Origin: Hyphodiscus hymeniophilus
Lineage: Eukaryota; Ascomycota; Leotiomycetes; Helotiales; Hyphodiscaceae
Length of the DNA stretch: 64,000 nucleotides
NCBI GenBank assembly: GCA_016508695.1
Contig: VNKQ01000017.1
Location: forward strand, 868,001-932,000
Direction of reading: 5' to 3'
Shown piece after piece: positions 1 to 10,758 of this stretch. How positions within the stretch are numbered: position 1 is the stretch's first letter; each line of letters starts with the position of its first letter. The position numbers and the translations under genes are program-made. The notes beneath the pieces were generated by a model, which was given only the letters and a program-made list of their open reading frames with translations, searched no databases and was not told the DNA's origin.

Positions 1-1
1 G

Positions 2-786
2 TTCATCCAAGCCAAGACCGACCGACCTGAATTCATGACAGATTCATTGGTGATGACGATGGCAGTCTCAATGGCGTTCGCCGGTAGCGAAACAACTGCG
101 ATTTCGCTGAGTTCGGTTTTCTACTACCTGCTAAAGAACCCGAGGTGTATGGAGGTCTTGCTGAAGGAACTGGATGACAAGGCGAGAGAGGGATATTTCA
201 AGGATGGAGAGCACGGCCTGGTGACCTGGGCTGAGAGCCAAGGCTTACCGTACCTGGATGCTTGTGTCAAAGAGGCGTTCCGTCTCCACCCTGCACCTGG
301 TCTGCCGCTTGAGCGTGTCGTCCCTCCAGGTGGTACTGAGATCGATGGAGAGTTCATCAAAGCGGGTACGATTGTGGGTTGCAATGCGTGGGTCATCCAT
401 CGACGGACCGAATTTTTCGGCGACGATGTTGAGGTCTTCAGACCGGAGAGATGGCTGGTCGACGAAAACAAGGGTAAGGAAAGCGAGGAGAAGAGAATCA
501 AGGAGATGAGTGGGGTCATGCTCCATTTTGGAATGGGTTCTAGGACTTGTATTGGGAAGAATATCAGCTTGCTGGAGATTTATAAGCTGGTTCCTACAGT
601 GCTGAGGAGGTTCGAGGTATGTCTCCCCATTATCACTGCTTCTCAATGCTTGTCTCTAACACTTACTAGATAAAACTCGAGCATCCCAACCTCGAATGGA
701 CCGTCCATAACGCCTGGTTCGTTCGACAGCTGAACTTTAAAACCGTCTTCCGGAAACGGGATATTGTTCAACCTTCATCAGCATGA
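2..786 (+). CDS. Cytochrome P450, C-terminal part (5' end off the window)
   Basis: C-terminal part of a heme-thiolate monooxygenase; the frame is open from base 2, so the N-terminus with the membrane anchor lies outside. Exons are 2-616 and 670-786, joined by a GT-AG intron (617-669) in phase 0. Visible in order: I-helix AFAGSETTA (the oxygen-binding A-G-x-x-T signature), the ExxR of the K-helix in KEAFRLHP, a PERW motif, and the heme loop FGMGSRTCIGK with the cysteine ligand. The second exon supplies the last 38 residues, ending QPSSA. The spacing of motifs resembles the fungal pisatin-demethylase-like P450s, but that subfamily placement is inferred from general similarity. The substrate cannot be told. 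The next gene downstream is an unrelated cupredoxin. Confidence 0.9.
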
Positions 787-1730
787 TTCTATACATTAAA
801 TACCACGTACTCATAAATGCATCAATGATTTGAGCTGACTTGAGAAGAATTTGAGTCGTGTATGAATCTTTAGCAACATATCCCACTGCTGCCACGAAAT
901 CATGCCGGATATAGTATCGAGCATTCCGATCCTATACCGTATCACGACTTCAACTATTTATTTTAATATAGTGCCACTTATCTTCAAACCGACAATAAGG
1001 TTGAGGACTTCCATGTTCGGAAACTCTGCCTTTTTGATCCCAATTCCTCTCAGCAGGCTTCGCTATTGAGCACTTACGCCCCAATGCCCTATGTTATCCC
1101 TACCTAAATTCCAGGCACCTTACCCCACCACCCCGGATCGCCATTCCCCGGGAACCCCTGGAGACCTTTCCACCCTTCCCCTCATCTAGCAAATAAGCCC
1201 CAACACAGCACTATCAAAGCTTATTTACAGCTGAACCCTTAAAGCTTAGCACCGCCGTCGAGAAACCTCCTTGCATCTCCCCAGTCCTTGCGGACAACGG
1301 GCGCATGCTCGCTCATCTCATACGCCAGAACAACGGAGATAATAGAGGCGCTGGCAGGAGCACCATCGATCCGAGCCCAGAATGCGGCATATATCGTCAT
1401 CGATGTCCAGGGTGGCCGGTAGCAGACATCCCGTTCAATGGGCGTCGGACGGCGTTGGTGATTGGGATGTTTGGAGAGAGGCTGGCAACGAACGACGGCC
1501 ATGGCGTGAGGTGCGTCCACGCATACATAGGCTGAGTGAAGGCTTCGTTGGGTTTGAATGATCAGCTGGGTACGAGCAAGCGTCACACATTAGATCGCGA
1601 CATTTGAACTTTCTGTTCCTGATTGCGCTCCTCAAGCTTCTTAGACCAGAGAGTTCATCGAACGGCGGGGTCCAAGCAGCGACCTAAGTATTCTCTCAGT
1701 CGGTTGATTCATTACCGTCCGGCTGCAACA
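787..1730. other. Intergenic region, no gene supported
   Basis: About 0.94 kb between the P450 stop and the cupredoxin start. A reverse-strand reading at 1239-1586 codes 115 residues but shows no recognisable domain. I see no repeat or RNA gene. Confidence 0.5.
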
Positions 1731-2648
1731 ATGCGCACGACGTCCTTGTTCCTGGCGCTCGCAGCCAGTGTTTCGGCAGCCACGATATCGATCGATGTAG
1801 GTGAGAATGGATCGCTGAAGTTCGATCCCGACACTGTGACTGCAGCAGTAGGCGATACGTGAGTTCCTCCTCCATCTATCAAGGCCAAGTTCCAAAGCCT
1901 AATGGGTGGATGTAGACTGGAATTTCACTTCTACCCTGGAGACCACTCGGTGGTCTCCTCTGCCTTCTCCTCGCCATGCCTGCCAGCTTCCGATGCTTTC
2001 TTCTCGGGCTACGTCCCTGGAAGCTCGAGTGGTGATATGACATTCGTAGTAGATGTCAATTCCACAGACCCAATCGTGAGAATCACGTCTCATCCAATGT
2101 CCTGTTCCCTTTTCCTGTTTCCTTCCTGCATGTCTCGAGATGCACTCCTGAAGCTGACCGACCAGTGGTTCTACTGCTCCCTAGCAAGCCACTGCAAACT
2201 AGGGATGGTCGGTGTCGTGAACCCACCATCAGGGCAGACCGTCTCGGACTACGCGAAAGCCGCCCAAGCAGTAGGAGCAGCGTCCGCACCGTCTGCCTTG
2301 CAAGGCGGTGTCCTGACCAGCATCGCCTCCTCCCCTTCCGCGGTGTCGACTACCGGTAACGAGCGATCGACGCTGTCCTCGGCCTCTACGACAACGACGA
2401 GTTCGTTGACGGGCGAGGCGACAGATACGGGTGTCAGGAGCACGGCTGTCCTCACGAGCGTGGCGTCGAGCAGTCTGACGGGGATGGCTACGGATACGGG
2501 GAGCAGAGTGCCGAGTACCACGTCTGCGGGAGCTAGTGCGGCGACGACCAGTGCGAGTGCTGGTATGGGGCAGAAGGACAGGAGTGATGTGGGTGCTGTG
2601 CTGGGACTGGCAGTTTTGGCTGGAGGTTTGGTGGCTTTGATGGCTTGA
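1731..2648 (+). CDS. GPI-anchored extracellular cupredoxin, serine-rich
   Basis: Secreted type-1 copper (plastocyanin-like) domain protein of about 256 residues. Exons are 1731-1858, 1916-2075 and 2166-2648; splicing restores a continuous cupredoxin frame. The ATG at 1731 opens a signal peptide (MRTTSLFLALAASVSA). The mature domain starts TISIDVG and keeps all four likely copper ligands: His in YPGDHSV, Cys in WFYC, His in ASHC and Met in LGMVG. A Ser/Thr-rich stalk of about 100 residues follows, and the chain ends in a hydrophobic tail (LGLAVLAGGLVALMA) typical of a GPI-anchor signal. Such proteins sit in the fungal cell wall or plasma membrane; their redox partner is generally unknown. The family assignment is secure, the physiological role is not. 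Confidence 0.9.
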
Positions 2649-2910
2649 GTTGCGTATCTGTCTTGGAAATGGAGAGGGTAAGGAAGAGATTCCGGAAACG
2701 AGAAAAGTTAGGCCGAGGAGTTGAGGGGGGGGGCTAGGTGTCTTGAATGATATACCAATGAGGCAAAGACAAATTCTCTACAAGAAATAGAACCAAGTAT
2801 CAAAATAGGATATTCTCCAGGATCCAGGTCAGACATTGTTTTTTCTTACACAGGTAATCGACAAATAGTTCAACCCAGCTTCTTGACTGATTTGTTCAAC
2901 TCATCTAGAC

Positions 2911-4781
2911 TTACTTGTGAGCGACGCCCTCTTCAGGTTGGGGCTCGATGCCAACTTCCTCGGCAGCCAACTTCTCCCTGTTCTTACTTGTATCCTCCTT
3001 CATGAAAGGGAAAGCAAGGACTTCCTTGATCGAATAGTTGTCGGTCAAGAACATCACCAGCCGGTCAATACCCATACCCCATCCTCCTGTAGGAGGCAAA
3101 CCATACTCCAAAGCGTTGCAGAACGTTTCATCCACCATCTGCGCCTCATCATCTCCCTGCTCTTTCTGTCGAGCCTGCTCCTCAAATCTTAGACGTTGGT
3201 CAAATGGATTGTTCAACTCAGTGTACGCATTTGCGATCTCCTTCTTGCACACGAAGGCTTCAAACCGTTCACAAAGACCTGGTTTGGATCGATGCGCCTT
3301 GGCAAGTGGCGACATCATTTGAGGGTGCTCGGTAATGAACGTCGGGCTGATGCAAGTTTCCTCAATAAATTCACCAACGAGCTTGTCGAGCATACGAGCA
3401 TTGGTGAGGGGTGGTGTGCAATCGACATTCATCTTCTTAAGAACCCGCTTGAAGAACGCATTGGTTTCCTCCGTATGAAGCTGGTCTCCGGGTGGGAACT
3501 TCTCACCAGTTGCCTCTTCCAGTGCGGGTATCATTTCGACTCGTCGCCACGGTCTGGCCCAATTGACTTCATATTCTTCGCCGTGTTGGGTATGATACTT
3601 CGTGACGAATCCGCCAGTGAGATGCTTGACAAGACCAGTAACAAGCTCTTCGGTCATATCCATGACATCGTAGACATCGGCATAAGCTTGATAGAACTCA
3701 CAAGTCGTAAATTCTGGGTTATGAGTCAGATCGATACCTTCATTCCGAAATTGACGCCCAAGCTCGTAGACACGGTTAATACCACCGACGACTAACATCT
3801 TGAGGTAGAGTTCAGGTGCAATCCGCATGAACATGTCCATATTGAGGTCATTGTGATGAGTCTTAAATGGCTTAGCTGTCGCTCCTCCAGCAATCGAGTT
3901 CATCATAGGCGTCTCAACTTCGGTGAAATCTCGATCATCAAAGAACCGGCGGATGTATGTGACCATCTTGGATCGCGTAAGGAAAGTGTTGCGTGTATTC
4001 GGGTTCATGATCAAATCCAGATATCTCTTGCGATGTCTCTGCTCCTGATCCTTGAAACCGTAGTATTCATCGGGTAGTTGGTGCAAGCATGGCGTGAGTA
4101 GTATGACTTCCGTCGCAAATATAGACAACTCTCCTTCCTCGCCTTTCTCGATTTTGTTGCGTGGCGCAGTGCGTCCTGGGTATCCCACTATGCCAATGAT
4201 ATCTCCTCGTCGGAGATGTTCATGCTGCTCTTCGAATGAGACCGTAGCATCACTCAGATCACTCTGACACATGACCTGTGCCTTGATTCCCTCATTGCGG
4301 ATATCGTAGAATACAAGCTTGTTGCCGGCGGCGCGCTTGTTGTAGATTCTTCCAGTGACCCTGATGGGGGCATCCTTCTTGGTATCACCAGATTTGAGCG
4401 AGCCATATTCTTTGACGAAGTTTCGGAGATCGAAATCGGCGTGGAACTTGTGGGGAAAGGGGGAGGGGTTCTGGGTTTGGATGAGCTTGTTGATGTTTCG
4501 AGATCGAATTTCAAAGTATTGCTGTGTAGAATCAGTACAAAAAGTATAACTAATGGGATACTTTGAACGAGTACATTTGGGTTCAATTCCTTCTCATCTG
4601 CCTCTGCATTGGTCTTCTTGACTGCAATTGGCTTGGGAGGGGCTGCTGCGGCGCGTTCTGCTTTCTGTTTCTCCTTCTCTCTCAGTTTCTGGCGCTTCTT
4701 AAGTTCAGACTTGGAGACATGTTCGCCAGTAGCCTCATCGAGGTACGTAGTGGGCGCAGACGAGGTTGCTTCGTCGGCCAT
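2911..4781 (-). CDS. KRS1: Lysyl-tRNA synthetase, cytosolic (class II)
   Basis: Charges tRNA-Lys with lysine using ATP in the cytosol. Exons are 4781-4575 and 4521-2911, with a 53-nt GT-AG intron; the product is about 605 residues, the usual fungal length. The start is the ATG opening MADEATSS; the upstream in-frame extension lacks an ATG. A basic Lys/Arg/Glu/Ala-rich N-terminal extension (about residues 20-55) is typical of eukaryotic cytosolic KRS and binds tRNA. The OB-fold anticodon domain follows ([19 protein letters not shown]). The catalytic domain carries motif 2 ([14 protein letters not shown], near residue 327) and motif 3 ([13 protein letters not shown], near 549). No mitochondrial targeting peptide is evident. 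The neighbour COX15 lies upstream on the same strand, with no functional link. Essential housekeeping gene. Confidence 0.96.
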
Positions 4782-5139
4782 GATTGCGTATTGTTGTTTG
4801 CAAATTCGAAATTGGCGGGGTGTCGTACACTTTATTTTGAAAATCGGATTGGTGGTGGGGTGAGTCACGTGTGACTCAAAAATTATGGCAGGGCGTCGAA
4901 GCCTAGAAGATTATTGGGTTCTTAGAGCCTGAGATCTGTTTTGGAGAATAAGTTCACGAGTATAGACACGATGAGAATCATGTTAGAACTTCCTTAGGCC
5001 GATCTAAGTGAAATTTGAGTAAAGAGTTGGGATTCGACGGCATTGAAATCGCCGTCATAACGCCGCCCATATGCACCATCTTCTCCAATACAAATAGTCT
5101 TACAACTAATATCCCTAATCACGAAGACACAATCCCATG
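4782..5139. other. Intergenic region between KRS1 and COX15
   Basis: About 360 bases holding the KRS1 promoter and the COX15 3' end. Nothing else is recognised. Confidence 0.5.
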
Positions 5140-6704
5140 TCAATTTCGTTTTAAAGCATTTAGGTCCGCTTTCAGGGCTACATTGCTCAGCCCGACCCTT
5201 TGTCTGGTGTATGGCACTGCAGCAGCCTGCTTAACCCTATTCTGAATCAACTGCATTGTTCTTCGAGGAACCCAGACTCTGTTTCCAAGCACCAGAACGC
5301 CCGACAATAGCGCTAGGCTCCCTGCTTGGTGTGCTGCTGCAAGAGGGACCGGAACAAGGTAGATCAGAGTACTTATTCCGAGTAAGACTTGCAAGAAGAC
5401 TAAATGGACAACCCCTAACATCCCCTTACGACCAGCATTCGGAAGCGTAGCTTGCACCTTTCGATTGAACCGCGAGTAGGCCCAGAGACCCAAAATGGAA
5501 GTGAACGTCGTGGTTGCTAAGATCCTGTGGTCGAGCTGAACAGTGCTGGGGTTCTCAAGCATATTCCTCCACCAGATATCAGATCCGTCTTTTGTCCTTG
5601 AATAAAAGTCGGAGAATAGCTCTGATGTGGGAGGAGCGAACCCTTCACCCATTCGAGGAAACTGGTTGTAGATGAGACCTGCATCGAGACCTGCGACCAG
5701 ACCGCCAGACATGGCAGTTGTAAAAACTAAGAGAGCCAGGCCAGCCACGGATTTTCGGAACACGGAAAGATTGGGAGAAGATAGGCGGAGTAGATACTCA
5801 TGTGCTCTTGGCGGATATGTAAGGAGCTTTCCATCGCGGAGAATAGACAATCCGTTCCACAACATGGCGGTGTAGCACACGAAAGCAGCTCCGAGATGTG
5901 CTGTCAATCTGTATTGGGACACTCTCGGATGACTTCCTGGTGCAAAGAGGTCGTCCTTGAGACCAGACTTCACCATCCACCATCCCAATGCTCCTTGGAA
6001 GCCGATGAGTCCTGATATACCTAGCAGCCGTAGAGACATGTTTGCTGAAACTTTCCGTCGGGCAATAAAGTATACAGCCGGTATAACGAATGAAAGCCCA
6101 ACGAATCTCCCCCATAATCGATGACCCCATTCCATAAAGTATATCTTCTTGAATTCTTCAATATTCATGTGTGGATTCAGAAGCTTGAACTCGGGGGAGG
6201 CTCGATATTTATCGAATTCAGACTGCCAGTCTGCGGCAGATAGAGGAGGAAGAGATCCAGTCACTGGCTTCCATTCTGTTATACTGAGTCTACAAACTGT
6301 CAGTCTTTTACCTCTGCGGGTATCTATTGAACATACCCTGACTCCGTCAACCTCGTAAGACCTCCAAATACCACAATTCCAAAGACCGATACAGCACTTC
6401 CTAGTAGCCAGTATCCTACGCTATTCGAACTTGTTTCCGGGAAGAACTTCCTGCTGTTTGTGCCGGCTTTGTCTTCAATATGTGATATGGTCTGGCTGAG
6501 GGAGCTCAAGGGTGAAGAAGGGCTGTTTACACCTTCGGATGATACTGTGCTATTGAATCGTACGTTCCTTGCCAGCCTTGGCTTTTCAGGTATTCGAACT
6601 GTTCGCATCGATGGACGGGACTGGCGAATACATTGCTGGCAGATAAAGAAATCTCGAGACAGCTTTGGGGCTGCTCGACGAATTCCCGGAAACATCGAAG
6701 CCAT
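5140..6704 (-). CDS. COX15: COX15, heme A synthase of the mitochondrial inner membrane
   Basis: Oxidises the C8 methyl of heme O to give heme A for cytochrome c oxidase. Exons are 6704-6337 and 6289-5140, joined by a GT-AG intron; the product is about 505 residues, normal for fungi. The start is the ATG opening MASMFPG, followed by a basic, hydroxylated N-terminus of about 50 residues that fits a mitochondrial presequence. After TRLTESGLSITEW, the conserved COX15 signature, eight membrane segments can be placed. The four conserved heme-ligating histidines are seen in EWGHRLWGR, TAHLGAAF, LDHRILAT and AAHQAGSL. It is divergent to the transporter gene starting at 7119, so 6705-7118 is a shared promoter region. 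Confidence 0.96.
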
Positions 6705-7118
6705 TGACGAGGGAGAGGTGAGTTGGAAGTGGCCAAAGAGAAATATATAATGTGGATCCAGATCGAATGATATCTGCGGTCATGGCTACTATCGCTCGCC
6801 CAAACCGAGGAACTCTCAGCCTCGTCTGCCAAAAATACTCCTAAGTCCAAGCTCAAGTCCAACGTGTACTTCACATGTCCTCGAATGATCCTTCTCTTCA
6901 ACTCTCTACAAACATCTGGCGATGATCTTGCAAGTTGATTGAAATTATGTACGCCTTTTCTGTATGTAATATCTAATGTTTTCTGCCAAAAATACCGACA
7001 CCCCCAATCCTTTTCGTCCGGCCCTCCAATATCTCCTTTCCACAACCCTCGATCGGACCACAGCAGACGCAGCTCTGGTGGGAGCCTCGACTCCGAGCAA
7101 GATACCTCACAATCTACC
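6705..7118. promoter_or_regulatory. Shared upstream region of COX15 (-) and the transporter gene (+)
   Basis: A 414-base interval between two divergent start codons, so both promoters must lie here. No specific factor site is claimed. The frame of the + strand gene is open back to about 6939, but without an ATG. Confidence 0.5.
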
Positions 7119-8612
7119 ATGTTTTCCAACTCAAGGTCTTCAACAGATTATCGGAATACCACTTCGATCCCCCTCATTAGCATCTCACGATCCCCGTCTC
7201 CTTTTCAACGACGCCGTTCAGGCTCAAATCCTCTATCAGACAGCGACGACGATGATTGGGGAGACAGGGCTTCTTCCCGCCATCCCTTCTTGCCTGACGA
7301 GCCTCGCCAACTTACAGGTTGGGATGCATTGGTCTATGGCGGTGGATTAGGCCAGTTCATCTTTACCTCGTCAATAGGATGGCAGCTATACATTGCGGTG
7401 TTGGTCTTTTGGCTGGGCGGATGCGAAATAGGTCTTATTATCATGAATCGGATCATCTTCTCGAGTGGGTACCTGAAAGATAATTACACCTCCCATACTA
7501 AGCTGATGGCGGTGATAGCCGGGGTGTATAAATTTCCGTACCCGCTCACGACGACGCTCATCGAAATGCTCATTACGCACGGGTTCATCCTTCTATCTGC
7601 TTATATCACAAGACTTGCCAGTCCGTGGTTGATTTCTGCTGGTCTCTCTGGAATGATAGCTCCTCCACACCCTTCACACTCCTCGAGTGCGCCCGGCTTT
7701 CGCGGTTCAGGCAGGAATGGTGGTGGATGGGGTTCGGTATCAAAATGGACATCGAGTTTCTCCGGAGGAATTGCCGGCGGCGGATTTTTCGAATTCGACT
7801 TTCAGGTCGTGAAACAGGTTTTACCTGTGGCTGTGATCTTCGTGGCCAAGGTATCTCTGAGTAATCTTTCATTCGCCTACGCTCAACTCCCTGTCTACGT
7901 CCTGGCGCGAATTGGTATCGTACCAATATCCCTCCTCCTAACCGCGCTCCTCACTCAAGCGCCTCTCTCGGTCTCAACCATGTCCTCCGCTCTTACCGCA
8001 ACTCTTACACTCCTCGTTGCATCGACTCGCGGCTATGTCCGCATACCTTGGGAAAGCATAGTAACTGGCGTATTTTCTTCATTCTTCGTGGCTCTATATC
8101 CCATACAGTTGAGCCGAACATACAAATCTCTTTTGAACTCCCTAGTCCCACAAGGCGACATTCTCACTACGTTCCCTTCGCACACTAGCTCATCTCTCCC
8201 ACCCGACCACTCTGGAACCAAGGAAGAAGCACGCTCATATTGGCGTCTGCTTCACTACACTTCGCTGCTCTCCATCCTCATATTCCTTCCAATCGTGTTC
8301 TTCTCCGGCGAAATCGGAAGAATCACTCGCAATTGCTACACCCTTGATGTGTTCTTCATGTGGTTGATGGTGTTGTGTGGTGGCCTAGGAAGCTGGGCTG
8401 TGTTCTGGTGCACGATTGCGCTCACGAGAGCCACTAGTCCGTTGACTGCGAGCTTCTTGCATATACCAAGAGCTGCATTTTTATTACCAATTATGGCGGG
8501 TTTCAAGATGCCAGCTTATTCATGGATTGGGATTGGCATGTGCTGGGCTAGTTGTGCTTGGTTTATTAAAGGGCGACGTAAGGAGGGGAGAATGTTGGGC
8601 GGCCTGAGATGA
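7119..8612 (+). CDS. TPT/SLC35-type nucleotide-sugar or triose-phosphate transporter-like membrane protein
   Basis: Intronless protein of 497 residues. The ATG at 7119 (context ACC-ATG) is the first in the open frame. A disordered, Ser/Arg/Asp-rich cytosolic N-terminus of about 70 residues, including a run of aspartates, precedes a polytopic body with about 10 hydrophobic segments. The phrase NLSFAYAQLPVYVLARIG and the later PLTASFLHIPRAA resemble the drug/metabolite transporter fold of SLC35 Golgi or ER carriers. A Gly/Ser-rich loop (about residues 185-215) interrupts the middle. It likely exchanges a nucleotide sugar across an endomembrane, but the substrate cannot be read from the sequence. 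The assignment rests on overall organisation, and a specific ortholog is not claimed. Confidence 0.7.
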   Translation: MFSNSRSSTDYRNTTSIPLISISRSPSPFQRRRSGSNPLSDSDDDDWGDRASSRHPFLPDEPRQLTGWDALVYGGGLGQFIFTSSIGWQLYIAVLVFWLGGCEIGLIIMNRIIFSSGYLKDNYTSHTKLMAVIAGVYKFPYPLTTTLIEMLITHGFILLSAYITRLASPWLISAGLSGMIAPPHPSHSSSAPGFRGSGRNGGGWGSVSKWTSSFSGGIAGGGFFEFDFQVVKQVLPVAVIFVAKVSLSNLSFAYAQLPVYVLARIGIVPISLLLTALLTQAPLSVSTMSSALTATLTLLVASTRGYVRIPWESIVTGVFSSFFVALYPIQLSRTYKSLLNSLVPQGDILTTFPSHTSSSLPPDHSGTKEEARSYWRLLHYTSLLSILIFLPIVFFSGEIGRITRNCYTLDVFFMWLMVLCGGLGSWAVFWCTIALTRATSPLTASFLHIPRAAFLLPIMAGFKMPAYSWIGIGMCWASCAWFIKGRRKEGRMLGGLR

Positions 8613-9353
8613 TCTGGCAATTCAATATGACAAATATATTGAATGGCCAAAAAATATGCATTTCGATGGAGTTTGGGAGTGTATAGATTGGACTATATAG
8701 ATTGTATAGAACTGATGTGACCATCTACTTTGTCATAAGACCCTCCGCCTTACAAGCCCTTTCTACTTACGCCAACAGTAGTATTTTCCCTTTATGCAAC
8801 TGTAACAGTGCTATGCCGCAACGAGCGCCATCCTGAGGCCGGGGCTTGGTGTCGATTAGGCTGCTCGTGAATGATGAGTCCGGAGAACTCTCCATGTATT
8901 TTGGGATGAGCTTGTTAGTAAATCATCAGGTGCAATGGCCCAGTGCGAGTTTTTTTAATGTATTTGGATGTTATATCAGGGAGTCACTCTACAACGAAGG
9001 CTTCTGAGGCACAATCTGCTCGCGACCACCCTTTCTATCTCTGAGTCGCTCACGAGTATAACATCAAAGATTGCTGCCAACGTAAAATATACTGCAACCT
9101 CCTGTTGCGTCCCCGAACAATAAGGAGTGTATGCAACCTGGCCGGCCTAATCCAAGCTCCAAAAGCCGCTTCATTCCATGCTCTATGCATCAGTAGAACG
9201 GTTTCCAATATCAAGTTCGGGTGAAAGAGGCAACAAACTGCACCGGAAGACGGGCTACTGATTACAGATTGGGTAAAGCACGTATTATCCTCGTCTAAGA
9301 AGAGATATTACCCTGACTGCGAACCAAAAACCCAAAGCTTCCCCGCTGCCGTC
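8613..9353. other. Intergenic region, no gene supported
   Basis: About 740 bases between two convergent genes. Only short uninformative frames are seen and no repeat stands out. Confidence 0.5.
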
Positions 9354-9812
9354 TCATCGACAATCCGAGTACCACTCTGAGTAGACTGTACAAACATACG
9401 GACTAACACAAACAGTCGGGCCCGTCCAGCCCTGGCCACCACACTGATCCCACTGACCGACCACACCCGTCGCCGTGCTGCTCGGACTAGTCGTAGTACT
9501 CGTGCTCGTGCTCGTAGTCGATGTCGCAGTCGTCGTGGTCGAAGACGGGCAGAAGTCGGGTCCAGTGCCACAATACCCGTAAATGGAACAGCAGCCTACA
9601 GCACAAGTTCCCCCTACGCCCCCAATGCAAGATCCGGCTTGGCAGTAAGCGGCGCCAACACCGCAGTAATCGTAGATGGAGCAGCAGTAGCCGGGTGCGC
9701 AGGGTGTTGTTGCGCAGGAGCCGAGTTGGCGGTCTGTGAGGAGAGGCATGACGAGGGCGTTGGTAAGGGATTGGAAGAGGGGAGCGAGCAGGATAGTTTT
9801 GAAAATGAACAT
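9354..9812 (-). CDS. Small secreted protein with two chitin-binding (CBM18) modules and one cellulose-binding (CBM1) module
   Basis: Intronless, 152 residues, with no catalytic domain. The ATG at 9812 starts a hydrophobic signal peptide ([14 protein letters not shown]). Two hevein-type modules follow, each with the CC-x5-C-x6-C core: [15 protein letters not shown] and [16 protein letters not shown] Ser/Thr linker of about 30 residues, probably O-glycosylated, leads to a C-terminal CBM1 starting [15 protein letters not shown] and ending EWYSDCR, with its aromatic binding residues and cysteines intact. The first hevein unit looks slightly shortened at its N-terminus. The protein should be extracellular and able to bind both chitin and cellulose. 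Whether it protects fungal walls or acts on plant material is inference only. Confidence 0.9.
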   Translation of the reverse strand: MFIFKTILLAPLFQSLTNALVMPLLTDRQLGSCATTPCAPGYCCSIYDYCGVGAAYCQAGSCIGGVGGTCAVGCCSIYGYCGTGPDFCPSSTTTTATSTTSTSTSTTTSPSSTATGVVGQWDQCGGQGWTGPTVCVSPYVCTVYSEWYSDCR

Positions 9813-10758
9813 CCTGATGGCTGTTCGATGGGCGAGGTTGAGAAACGAGAGTTCGTGTGCTTTGCGAAGAATTGGATCTGAGCTAGACGTTGACTTTGGT
9901 ACAATCAGGTGCAAACCTTGGGGGTTAGAAGGCTACTTAAGTAGGTATGCCAGAAACAAGCAGAGAGCATAAAGTGGACGATTGCCATGCTAACTCATCC
10001 AAACATGACCCAAAGCCTCTAACAAAAATAAGAAGCTTGTCCAGACCGCACTCGTCTGCTGATACCAAATTCTGATTACCGCGCCTGGAAACTTCAAGTA
10101 CTGTGAGAGCTGTGGCTTCAGGCCAGCATCTTGACTCGTCTATGCGATTTTGCGGGGTATCTGTTCAGCTACGAGCCCGCGCGCCTTTTTCGAGGCCAAC
10201 CTTGAGTAATTATACCTAGCTATACAATGAGACGAAATAAAAGCGCCTAGTGATATAGTAAATGACTTTCGAAATACGATATTATTGTATTTAGACTGTA
10301 TTTTAATCGTTGAATTATGACAAATTACAAAACGGAAGGTCGAATGTAGGTATGTTTGGCGCGCTAGTAGAAGGCGTGCGGGCTCGCAGCTGAAGCTTTA
10401 TGCATCATTGTGGGATGGGAACTACCCTTGTTGTCATTGGCCAACAAATGAATTGAATTCTGGAAATATAAGCCAGCCTGCAAGATGATTACTTGAACAC
10501 TCGCTTTAATGACGTCGATGGCACCCGGTCAGTTCCTGATTCTTGCGATGGAACACCTGGTGTACCACTTCTCGGGACGGGCGGGAAGTTGATTCTTTTT
10601 GCTTTTGATAAATACGAGGAACCTCAAATACTATGGCGTGTTCTTCTGGGGAAACAAAGGTTACTTCACAATGAAGTAGCCTCCGAGACTGGCATACGAA
10701 ACCGAAGACCAAATTCCGATTTCGTGAACAAATTCGTAGCGATCATATCTTTCGGCTC
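9813..10758. other. Intergenic region, no gene supported
   Basis: About 950 bases, AT-rich around 10200-10330, between two genes on the minus strand. It contains the promoter of the secreted lectin-like gene. No other feature is supported. Confidence 0.5.

Noticed and set aside
1239..1586. 115-codon reverse frame between the P450 and the cupredoxin
   Set aside because: No recognisable domain, no ATG-supported start with context and no splice partners; probably chance.
4578..4595. GGTTCAATTCC, resembling a tRNA T-arm
   Set aside because: It lies in coding sequence of the lysyl-tRNA synthetase gene and no cloverleaf is found around it.
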